From positions 1-6,805 of the forward strand of contig USNU01000079.1 in NCBI GenBank assembly GCA_900556095.1: 6,805 nucleotides of DNA. The letters run 5' to 3'. The notes beneath the pieces are model-generated. The model ran no database searches. It saw only the letters and a list, made by a program, of their open reading frames with translations, and was not told the origin of the DNA. Below, piece after piece: positions 1-6,805 of the stretch. A program made the translations under genes and the position numbers. Numbering within the stretch: position 1 is the first letter of the stretch; every line of letters starts with the position of its first letter. The stretch is from an uncultured Bacteroidales bacterium. Its GTDB lineage: Bacteria; Bacteroidota; Bacteroidia; Bacteroidales; Paludibacteraceae.

Positions 1-51
1 CGCGATAAGTATCTTATATCGAACTCACGTTATCATAATATCGCTTTTTTT
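1..51 (+). terminator. Possible intrinsic terminator at the left edge, reading rightwards
   Basis: GCGATA (2-7) can pair with TATCGC (39-44), which is directly followed by seven Ts (45-51). A second possible fold is the small hairpin CGATAAG-tat-CTTAT..CG at 3-21. The stems are AT-rich and the outer loop is about 31 nt, so this is a weak terminator at best. It would serve a plus-strand transcript entering from left of the window, of which nothing is visible. The segment also contains the left copy of the 24-bp inverted repeat. Confidence 0.35.
10..33 (-). repeat. Left copy of a 24-bp inverted repeat flanking the CRISPR-Cas module
   Basis: Read on the minus strand, this copy matches the plus strand at 6201-6224 in 22 of 24 positions. 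The match consists of ATAACGT, one mismatch, A, one mismatch, then TTCGATATAAGATA. The two copies point outwards and enclose the tracrRNA plus all four cas reading frames (about 6.2 kb). The match is seen directly. Its meaning is unknown: terminal repeat of a transferred cassette, related terminators, or remnant of a repeat/anti-repeat pair. Confidence 0.6.
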
Positions 52-52
52 A

Positions 53-235
53 TGGCCGACTAATTAGTTCCTCATAATCAGTCCCTCGTAATTCCTTGTA
101 ATTAGAACTAGAAACAATTAGCAATTAGATTGTTTCAGTATAGTTTTAGTAGATGAAAAACTTGCATTTTCCGGTAACACAAACAATACGCATTCTGTAT
201 GCCGTTTGCGCATAGACACTTTGGTTTCCTATAAC
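53..235. other. Non-coding stretch left of the tracrRNA
   Basis: I find no supported gene here. It begins with degenerate TAAT-containing tandem units (61-88 and weaker copies to about 111) and several AATTAG words to about 130. I see no CRISPR repeat, and no recognisable promoter or RNA gene in 130-235. Confidence 0.5.
61..88. repeat. Degenerate 14-nt tandem repeat
   Basis: Two adjacent units, TAATTAGTTCCTCA (61-74) and TAATCAGTCCCTCG (75-88), agree at 11 of 14 positions. Weaker partial copies starting with TAATT follow at 89 and 99. This looks like ordinary intergenic low-complexity sequence, not an array with spacers. Confidence 0.45.
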
Positions 236-262
236 AAAAAAGGGCGAGACAACGTCCCACCC
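236..262 (-). terminator. Strong intrinsic terminator of the tracrRNA
   Basis: On the minus strand, GGGTGGGAC (262-254) pairs with GTCTCGCCC (250-242) around the 3-nt loop GTT. This gives a nine-pair stem with two G-U wobbles and no mismatch. Six Ts follow at once (241-236). This is the strongest terminator in the window, and its orientation fixes the small RNA to the minus strand. Confidence 0.85.
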
Positions 263-312
263 TAAATGTTTACACAACGGAATAATCCTTATTGTGTATA
301 TCACTCAAATGT
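236..312 (-). ncRNA. Probable tracrRNA, divergent from cas9
   Basis: A short minus-strand transcript is predicted from its own promoter (boxes at 345-348 and 317-324) to a strong intrinsic terminator (262-236), giving about 75 nt. The 5' part, ATTTGAGTGATATACACAAT (309-290), is the likely anti-repeat. It is followed by AAGGATTATTCC, whose GGA/TCC can form a small nexus-like hairpin. The ACAATAAGG word resembles the stretch just after the anti-repeat in other type II-C tracrRNAs such as that of Neisseria (recalled, not searched). Its role would be to pair with the crRNA repeat, mature it and bind Cas9. The matching repeat should begin near ATTGTGTATATCACTCAAAT, probably GTTGTG in the true repeat. 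No array is present here to prove pairing, so the identity rests on position, promoter, terminator and structure. Confidence 0.75.
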
Positions 313-316
313 TCGA

Positions 317-348
317 CAAAGGTAGTACTTTATTTTGAATAATGCAAA
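317..348 (-). promoter_or_regulatory. tracrRNA promoter, Bacteroidetes type
   Basis: On the minus strand a -33 box TTTG (348-345) is separated by exactly 20 nt from a -7 box TACCTTTG (324-317), which fits TAnnTTTG. Transcription would begin near 313-310, at the predicted start of the anti-repeat. Spacing and boxes match those of the cas9 promoter on the other strand. These boxes follow the known Bacteroidetes primary sigma factor consensus. Activity is inferred. Confidence 0.7.
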
Positions 349-374
349 AATATTCTACTTTTTTTGCATTATTC
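337..374. repeat. Perfect 14-bp inverted repeat between the divergent promoters
   Basis: GAATAATGCAAAAA (337-350) and TTTTTGCATTATTC (361-374) are exact reverse complements separated by 10 nt. Each arm contains the -33 TTTG box of one of the two outward promoters. It could be an operator for a dimeric regulator, or simply a duplicated core promoter element. A hairpin terminator is less likely, because the repeat lies upstream of both predicted start sites. Confidence 0.85.
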
Positions 375-394
375 GTTATTTTTCTGTATCTTTG
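363..394 (+). promoter_or_regulatory. cas operon promoter, Bacteroidetes type
   Basis: A -33 box TTTG (363-366) and a -7 box TATCTTTG (387-394), matching TAnnTTTG, are spaced by 20 nt. The start site would be near 398-400, leaving a leader of about 20 nt before the cas9 ATG at 419. There is no clear Shine-Dalgarno sequence, as is common in Bacteroidetes. The -33 box lies in the right arm of the 14-bp inverted repeat. Confidence 0.75.
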
Positions 395-418
395 CGCCAA
401 AGTGATTTCTATTAAACT

Positions 419-2659
419 ATGCAAACACGTAAAATTCTCGGATTGGACTTAGGAACCAATAGTATAGGTTGGGCTGTCGTTAATGATAATGAAGAAAGCA
501 AGTCTATAGCATCTGCCGGTAGTCGGATTATTCCGATGGATGCAGCGCAGATGGGCGATTTTGAAAGCGGAAATAGTGTTTCGCAGACTGCCAATCGTAC
601 AGCGGCACGGGGTGCACGTCGGTTATATGAGCGCAGAGCATTGCGCCGTGAACGTCTTAATCGTGTTTTGTCTATCTTGGGATTTCTTCCGCCACACTAT
701 GCAAAAGAACTGAATCGTTATGGGCAACTCAATAAGGGAGCAGAGCCTAAGTTGGCGTGGTCGACAGAAAATGGGAAATCGGTATTTTTGTTTCAGCCAT
801 CATTCGTGGAGATGACGCGTGAGTTTGCTATTGCGCAACCACAATTGGTTGCGAATGGAAAAAAGATTGCATACGATTGGACGATTTATTATCTTCGCAA
901 AAAGGCTCTTACTCAACCTGTTACAAAACACGAGTTGGCGTGGATACTACTGCAGTTTAACCAGAAACGTGGTTACAATCAAGCACGCGGGGAAGAAGAT
1001 GAAACCAAAGCGAATGAGAAAAAAGAACTGAAGACTCTCAAGGTCGTAGAGGTGCGAGACACGGGTGAAGTTTCCAAAGGGCGCATGTGGTATGAGGTTG
1101 TGCTTGAGAATGGGGATATATACAAACGCCAAAGTGCTTATCCGCTTGATTGGGTAGGGAAAGTCAAAGATTTTATTGTTACTACCAAACTCAATGAGGA
1201 CGGCTCTGAGGCAACTGACAAGGACGGAAAGGTAAAGCGTAGTTTCAGTGCACCCCAAGAAGATGATTGGGGATTGCGTAAGATAAAAACGGAACATGAC
1301 ATTGCTCAAAGTGGTAAAACGGTGGGTGAGTTTATCTATGATGCGCTCTTACACAACCCTGAACAAAAGATATTGGGGCAGTTGGTGCGTGTAGTAGATA
1401 GGAAATTTTATAAAGAAGAATTGCGCCGTATTTTAGAAATACAAAAACAATTTATCCCCGAATTGCAAGATGCTGACCTATATCAGCAATGTATCGAATC
1501 CCTCTATCCGCAGAACGAGGCTTATCGCAATAGCATTGCGAATAAGGATTTTACCTATCTGTTGCTACAAGACATTATTTTCTATCAGCGTCCGGTGAGG
1601 AGCAAAAAATCGCTTATCAACGAATGCCCTTACGAGTTTCATATATATAAGGACAAGAATGGAGAATTGCGCAGACGGTATCTCAAATGTATATCTAAGT
1701 CTCATCCGTTGTATGAAGAGTTCCGCTTATGGCAGTTTGTGGAGAACCTGCATATCTACAAAACTGCAGAGAATGGTGTCAGTAAATCTGATTGCACGGC
1801 AGAATATATCCCAAACAAAGCGGAGTTGGTGAAGTGGTTGCTCACTCAAAAAGAAATTACGGAGCACCCTCTTTTATCATATCTCGCAGGTAAAAAGGCG
1901 AAAGATATATCATGGAATTATGTAAGCGACAAAAAGTATCCGATGGCTCCTGTTACAGCAACAATATCTTCAGTGTTGGAAGAGGCAGGAGGAAAAGTTA
2001 GTGCTGAAGCATTAGTACACATCTGGCACATACTCTATTCTGTTTCCGACAAAGAACAACTCTCTCAAGCACTTTCGCACTATGCAGAGGCGCATCATTT
2101 GTCATCGCTGTTTGTGGAAAAACTGGGCAAACAAAAGCCTTTTGCTGCCGAATACGGAGCATACAGCGAGAAAGCCATTCGCAAATTGCTTAGTCTGATG
2201 CGTTGTGGGAATTATTGGAAAGAGGAATCTATTAACGATAAGACCAAAGAACGCATAGAACATCTTTTAACGGGAGAAGTGGACGACAATATCAGCGACC
2301 GGGTGCGCGAAAAACTGAAAGAGATGAATCATATCTCTGATTTTCAGGGGCTGCCTCTTTGGCTTGCGGAGTATGTTGTCTATGATGTTCGCAAGAATGA
2401 TACCAAATGGGAAACTCCCGAAGATATTGACAACTACCTGCAATCTTTCCGACTCCATTCTCTCAACAATCCTATTGTGGAACAGGTGGTTATGGAGAGC
2501 CTGCGTACTGTTCGCGATATATGGAAACAAGAGGGGCATATCGATGAGATTCACATCGAGATGGGGCGTGAGTTGAAGCAAAATGCAGAGCAACGCAAAA
2601 ACACTCTCGCACGGCAAGCGGATAACGAAAATGCCAATCTTCGTGCCAAGAGTTTATGA
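419..2659 (+). CDS. cas9: Cas9, N-terminal half (RuvC-I, bridge helix, REC, RuvC-II)
   Basis: This is the first 746 residues of a type II-C Cas9, the crRNA/tracrRNA-guided DNA endonuclease. RuvC-I is at the N terminus (ILGLDLGTNSIGWAVV, catalytic Asp10). The arginine-rich bridge helix spans about residues 59-90. The recognition lobe fills most of 90-690, and RuvC-II appears as EIHIEMGRE with Glu714 as the metal ligand. The frame ends 32 residues later in the RuvC-II to HNH linker, right after NLRAKSL, so HNH, RuvC-III and the PAM-interacting region are absent. They are encoded by the next frame, which overlaps by ATGA. The ATG at 419 is supported by the conserved RuvC-I start and the promoter just upstream. 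Family identity is certain. Whether this is half of a split enzyme, a frameshifted gene or a sequencing error cannot be told from the window. Confidence 0.95.
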   Translation: MQTRKILGLDLGTNSIGWAVVNDNEESKSIASAGSRIIPMDAAQMGDFESGNSVSQTANRTAARGARRLYERRALRRERLNRVLSILGFLPPHYAKELNRYGQLNKGAEPKLAWSTENGKSVFLFQPSFVEMTREFAIAQPQLVANGKKIAYDWTIYYLRKKALTQPVTKHELAWILLQFNQKRGYNQARGEEDETKANEKKELKTLKVVEVRDTGEVSKGRMWYEVVLENGDIYKRQSAYPLDWVGKVKDFIVTTKLNEDGSEATDKDGKVKRSFSAPQEDDWGLRKIKTEHDIAQSGKTVGEFIYDALLHNPEQKILGQLVRVVDRKFYKEELRRILEIQKQFIPELQDADLYQQCIESLYPQNEAYRNSIANKDFTYLLLQDIIFYQRPVRSKKSLINECPYEFHIYKDKNGELRRRYLKCISKSHPLYEEFRLWQFVENLHIYKTAENGVSKSDCTAEYIPNKAELVKWLLTQKEITEHPLLSYLAGKKAKDISWNYVSDKKYPMAPVTATISSVLEEAGGKVSAEALVHIWHILYSVSDKEQLSQALSHYAEAHHLSSLFVEKLGKQKPFAAEYGAYSEKAIRKLLSLMRCGNYWKEESINDKTKERIEHLLTGEVDDNISDRVREKLKEMNHISDFQGLPLWLAEYVVYDVRKNDTKWETPEDIDNYLQSFRLHSLNNPIVEQVVMESLRTVRDIWKQEGHIDEIHIEMGRELKQNAEQRKNTLARQADNENANLRAKSL

Positions 2660-4871
2660 ATCCGGAGGCGAATATAGAAGGAGTGCGTGCTTACTCTCCG
2701 AGCCAGTTGGAACTATTTCGCATTTATGAAGACGGTGTCCTGAACAATCCTAAATCGGAAAAGGATGATGATATCCAACGTATTATCAAGGAACTATCCG
2801 AATTGAAACAACCATCTGCCGCAGATGTACGGAAATATCGTTTGTGGTTAGATCAAAAGTATATCTCTCCATATACAGGACAACCTATTCCTTTGGCAAA
2901 ACTATTCACATCTGCTTATCAGATTGAACACGTGATTCCGCAATCGCGTTTCTTCGACGATTCAATGTCAAACAAGGTGATTTGTGAAGCAGAAGTAAAT
3001 GCTCGCAAGGATAGACTGTTAGCACATGAGTTTATTTCCAAATGTGGAGGTGAGAAAATCACGCTATCAGGCGGTAAAGTCGTAACTATCTTAATGAAAG
3101 ATGCTTACGAAGAATTGGTGCGCGATATCTACAAAACCAATCCGCATAAACAGGAAAAACTGATGTTGGACGATATACCTGAGAAATTCACATCCCGCCA
3201 AATGAATGATAGTCGCTATATCAGCCGTCTGATGTTGGGATTATTGAGCAATATCGTCCGTGAAAAGAACACTAAAGGAGAGTATGAACCCGAAGCGACC
3301 AGCAAGAATGTGATTGTCTGCAATGGTGCCACCACTACAAGGCTGAAGAAAGATTGGGGCATTAACGATGTGTGGAATCAGATCATTTTGCCGCGTTTTG
3401 AGCGACTCAACCAACTACAGAATACCACTATTTTTACAACCAAGACGGTCAACGGGCATATCATTCCCGCTTTGCCGTTGGAGTTGAGCAAGAACTTCGA
3501 GAAAAAGCGTATTGACCATCGCCACCATGCAATGGATGCAATGGTTATTGCGTTCACAACACGCAACCATGTCAATCTCTTGAGCAATGAAGCAGCATTG
3601 GAAGCAGATAAGGACGCGCGTTACGATTTGCAGATGAAATTGCGCAAACATGAGATTTGGACAACAGCGGATGGTAAACAACATACAAAGTTCACCGATT
3701 TCATTGCACCTTACGAAGGTTTCCAAGAGGATGTCAGAACCACGCTGGAGAATATAATTGTCAGTTTTAAGCAGAACCTGCGCGTTATCAACAAAAGCAA
3801 CAACCACAACATACGCTTTGTGGACGGTGAAAAGAAAAGTGTCAAGCAGACCAAGGGCGACAACTGGGCTATCCGAAAATCCTTGCACAAGGCAACGGTT
3901 TTCGGAAAGGTTAATCTCCAGTTCAAAAAGACCGCCACACTCAAATACGCATTGGAGCATTTGAATGATATTGTGGATATTGATTTGCGTCATAAGTTGC
4001 GTGAATTGATAGCACAAGGGTATGACGAAAAACAGATTAAAAAGTATTTCTCTACGGAAAAAGATATTTGGGCAGATGTCAACCTGCAAAAGATAGAGGT
4101 GTACTACTACACCAATGATACGCCTTATAACTACTATGCAACACGTACTGCACTGGGAGATTGGTTAGACGAAAAGAGCATCCGCGAAAAGGTAACGGAC
4201 ACGGGTATCCAAAAGATTCTATTGGCACATCTGGCACAATACAACGGAGACGCTAAAGAGGCGTTTTCGGCAGACGGTATCGAAAAAATGAACCAGAATA
4301 TCGTAGCCCTAAATGGCGGAGTTCCTCACAAAACCATCTACAAGGTGCGCAAATACGAGAAAGCCGATAAGTTTGCAGTCGGAGAAACCGGCTCCAAAGC
4401 CAAGAAATATGTAGAAGCAGACAAAGGAACGAATTTATTCTTTGCTATCTATGTAATGAAAGACAATGATGGAAAAGAAGTACGCTCGTATGCAACTATT
4501 CCGTTGAAAGTTATTATTGATTATCAGAAACAGGGTAAGCAGGAATGGAAACTGTTGCTCGACCAATGGGTACATGAGAATAATATAGTACCTGCCAATG
4601 CTACTTTGAAATATATCCTCTCACCGGGCGACTTGGTGTATGTTCCTAAGGAGGCAAATATGGACTTAGATAAGACTCGTATCTATAAAATGGTATCCGG
4701 TTCAAGTACCGATTGGTATTTTACTCCTTGTACCACAGCGAGCATTATTTTGGACAAAAAGGAATATGGACTTCTTAATAAATTATCACGTGCCATCACC
4801 GGTGAAATGATTAAAGAAACCTGCGTTCCTATTCATATTGACCGTTTAGGCAACATAATCTCCCTTGAGTC

Positions 4872-4875
<4 letters not shown>
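2656..4875 (+). CDS. cas9: Cas9, C-terminal half (HNH, RuvC-III, PAM-interacting region)
   Basis: These 739 residues continue Cas9. The HNH nuclease is at about residues 60-190, with catalytic His92 in IEHVIPQSRFFDDS and Asn115 in EAEVNARKD. RuvC-III follows as RIDHRHHAMDAMVIA, with His291 and Asp294 as the expected metal-site residues. The remainder (about 300-739) is the C-terminal topology/PAM-interacting region, including GTNLFFAIYV and the closing IHIDRLGNI. HNH would cut the target strand, and RuvC needs residues from both halves. The ATG at 2656 overlaps the stop of the first half, and the reading frame just upstream of it (Q-E-F) also looks like family sequence. This Met is therefore probably an internal residue of an ancestral single Cas9 now usable as a start. 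Together the halves encode 1,485 residues, within the range for long Bacteroidetes Cas9 proteins. No other disruption is seen. Confidence 0.95.
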
Positions 4876-6200
<1,325 letters not shown>

Positions 6201-6201
<1 letters not shown>

Positions 6202-6224
6202 TAACGTCAATTCGATATAAGATA
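6201..6224 (+). repeat. Right copy of the 24-bp inverted repeat flanking the module
   Basis: This copy begins at the last base of the cas2 stop codon and matches the reverse complement of 10-33 at 22 of 24 positions. Its second half is part of the possible operon terminator. With the left copy it brackets tracrRNA-cas9-cas1-cas2 exactly. If both copies were transcribed they could pair over about 27 nt with two mismatches and one G-U wobble. Confidence 0.6.
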
Positions 6225-6243
6225 TTTTCATCGAATAGTTTTT
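6210..6243 (+). terminator. Probable weak terminator of the cas operon
   Basis: ATTCGAT (6210-6216) and ATCGAAT (6230-6236) form a perfect 7-bp stem around a 13-nt loop, followed by AG and five Ts (6239-6243). It starts nine bases after the cas2 stop. The stem is AT-rich and the loop long, so termination may be partial. Confidence 0.5.
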
Positions 6244-6413
6244 GTTGATAATTGATTTTTGTTTTTGTCCTTTTGTATATTTGAGTTTTTGTTTCCTTTA
6301 TATATTTGTCTATATCTGGTTTAATTTTTCGTGTATTTGTTTCCAAAACGCAGCGCACATTGCGCATGAACAAGAGACAATGTTCTATTTTGCCATATTC
6401 CACATAGCCATTT

Positions 6414-6457
6414 TTACTTCTTTATGCCTTACTTCTCCATACCTCACTTTTCCATGC
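6414..6457. repeat. Degenerate 15-nt tandem repeat, three units
   Basis: The units are TTACTTCTTTATGCC (6414-6428), TTACTTCTCCATACC (6429-6443) and TCACTTTTCCATGC (6444-6457). They share the pattern TTACTTyTyyATrCC with no spacer between them, so they are not CRISPR repeats. A similar degenerate tandem repeat occurs in the left flank at 61-88 with a different sequence. Confidence 0.55.
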
Positions 6458-6499
6458 TTTATTTGCCCCAAACAACCAATAGCACGATAACATAATAAA

Positions 6500-6544
6500 A
6501 TCAGGCTTAAAATCATTGCTTAAACACTGCCTGATACCGGTATC
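6500..6544. repeat. Nested inverted repeats near the composition change
   Basis: ATCAGGC (6500-6506) and GCCTGAT (6529-6535) form a 7-bp inverted repeat with a 22-nt loop. Overlapping its right arm is the perfect 12-bp palindrome GATACCGGTATC (6533-6544). There is no U-tract, so it is not a standard terminator. It could be a protein-binding or recombination site near the edge of the AT-rich segment. Function unknown. Confidence 0.4.
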
Positions 6545-6643
6545 GAATGAAACAGCACTATACAAATATATTATCAAAATAAAAATTTGAATAATAGTAT
6601 TAATCCGATTGAAAAATTATCGAGTATAGATTTAGGAATTAAA

Positions 6644-6671
6644 TTGGGCGTGAAAATAAGACCAATATAAA
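6644..6671 (+). promoter_or_regulatory. Possible sigma70-like promoter for the 6714 gene
   Basis: TTGGGC (6644-6649) and TATAAA (6666-6671) are 16 nt apart, resembling -35/-10 boxes, and lie about 40 nt before the ATG at 6714. In sequence this AT-rich a TATAAA is expected by chance, so support is weak. Confidence 0.25.
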
Positions 6672-6713
6672 ATTTAAGATTTTATAAATATAGAGAAGGT
6701 TAATAAATATAGA

Positions 6714-6805
6714 ATGAAAATATTTTTTAAGATATTAATAATTACGGTTCTTTTAAGTAGTTTAGCGTTTGCTAAAGGCGGTTTTGAATACGGTTTTCAA
6801 ATTCC
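6714..6805 (+). CDS. Start of a secreted-protein gene, cut by the window edge
   Basis: From the ATG at 6714 the frame stays open to the end of the window (30 full codons). The protein starts MKIFFKILIITVLLSSLAFA and then KGGFEYGFQI. This is a textbook Sec signal peptide: a short basic start, a hydrophobic core at about residues 7-19, and an A-F-A cleavage site after residue 20. The mature start, KGGFEYGF, recalls small outer-membrane beta-barrel or surface proteins, but too little is visible to name a family. A purine-rich GAGAAGG (6693-6699) lies upstream at a rather long spacing of 14 nt. Codons are strongly AT-rich, unlike cas1 or cas9. I regard it as a real partial gene of the chromosomal flank, not part of the CRISPR operon. 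Confidence 0.65.
   Translation, partial: MKIFFKILIITVLLSSLAFAKGGFEYGFQI

Larger units (their letters stand above)
6244..6713. other. Non-coding flank: T-rich then very AT-rich
   Basis: I support no gene here. From 6244 to about 6350 the plus strand is T-rich, with loosely repeated TTTTTGTTT...TATATTTG words. From 6414 to 6457 there are 15-nt tandem units. From about 6540 the composition drops to roughly 20% GC (hand count, 6541-6720), far below the cas genes. There is no CRISPR repeat or spacer-like periodicity, although this is where the array of such loci often sits. Confidence 0.6.

Noticed and set aside
2645..2665. Programmed -1 ribosomal frameshift joining the two Cas9 halves
   Set aside because: The shift needed is -1, but there is no X-XXY-YYZ heptamer before the stop (the codons are AAG AGT TTA TGA) and no obvious stimulatory structure. 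Restart at ATGA or a mutation explains the junction better.
3415..4089. Long minus-strand frame inside the Cas9 C half
   Set aside because: It is a shadow of a strongly conserved Cas9 coding region. Its translation has no recognisable domain, and no promoter is seen.
6414..6457. Short tandem units as a CRISPR array
   Set aside because: The units are about 15 nt, adjacent and degenerate, with no unique spacers between them.
6242..6490. Plus-strand 82-residue frame after cas2
   Set aside because: The protein is almost all F, I, L, Y and C because the DNA is T-rich and repetitive. It overlaps the terminator T-run and the tandem repeats, with no ribosome site or family resemblance.

Overview
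The window carries a compact type II-C CRISPR-Cas locus of the Bacteroidetes (probably Bacteroidales) kind. The evidence is a long Cas9 of the Bacteroides family, an adaptation set of only cas1 and cas2 (no csn2 or cas4), and promoters with Bacteroidetes -33 TTTG / -7 TAnnTTTG boxes. No CRISPR array lies inside the window.

Layout, left to right. Bases 1-52 hold one copy of a 24-bp sequence that recurs inverted just after cas2, and it runs into a T7 tract. Bases 53-235 look non-coding. A small RNA read on the minus strand (about 312 down to 236), ending in a strong intrinsic terminator, is very likely the tracrRNA. A divergent promoter region (317-394) is built on a perfect 14-bp inverted repeat that supplies the -33 boxes of both the tracrRNA and the cas9 promoters. 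Then follow, all on the plus strand, cas9 N-terminal half (419-2659), cas9 C-terminal half (2656-4875), cas1 (4872-5774) and cas2 (5869-6201), with a weak terminator at 6210-6243. The rest is a T-rich, repeat-like stretch, then a very AT-rich segment (about 20% GC by hand count at 6541-6720) with the start of a secreted-protein gene at 6714 that runs off the window.

The main oddity is that Cas9 is encoded by two open frames that overlap by the four bases ATGA. The N half carries RuvC-I, the bridge helix, REC and RuvC-II. The C half carries HNH, RuvC-III and the C-terminal PAM-interacting region. All recognised catalytic residues are present and neither half has another interruption. It is therefore either a recent frameshift (the junction looks like a small deletion at a CAAG microhomology), a sequencing error, or a working two-subunit Cas9 made by translational coupling. 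The next junction, cas9 C half to cas1, is also an ATGA overlap.

If functional, the genes would work in the usual way. Cas1-Cas2 add spacers, tracrRNA pairs with the crRNA repeat and loads Cas9, and the Cas9 halves would have to reassemble to cut target DNA. The array must lie outside the window.
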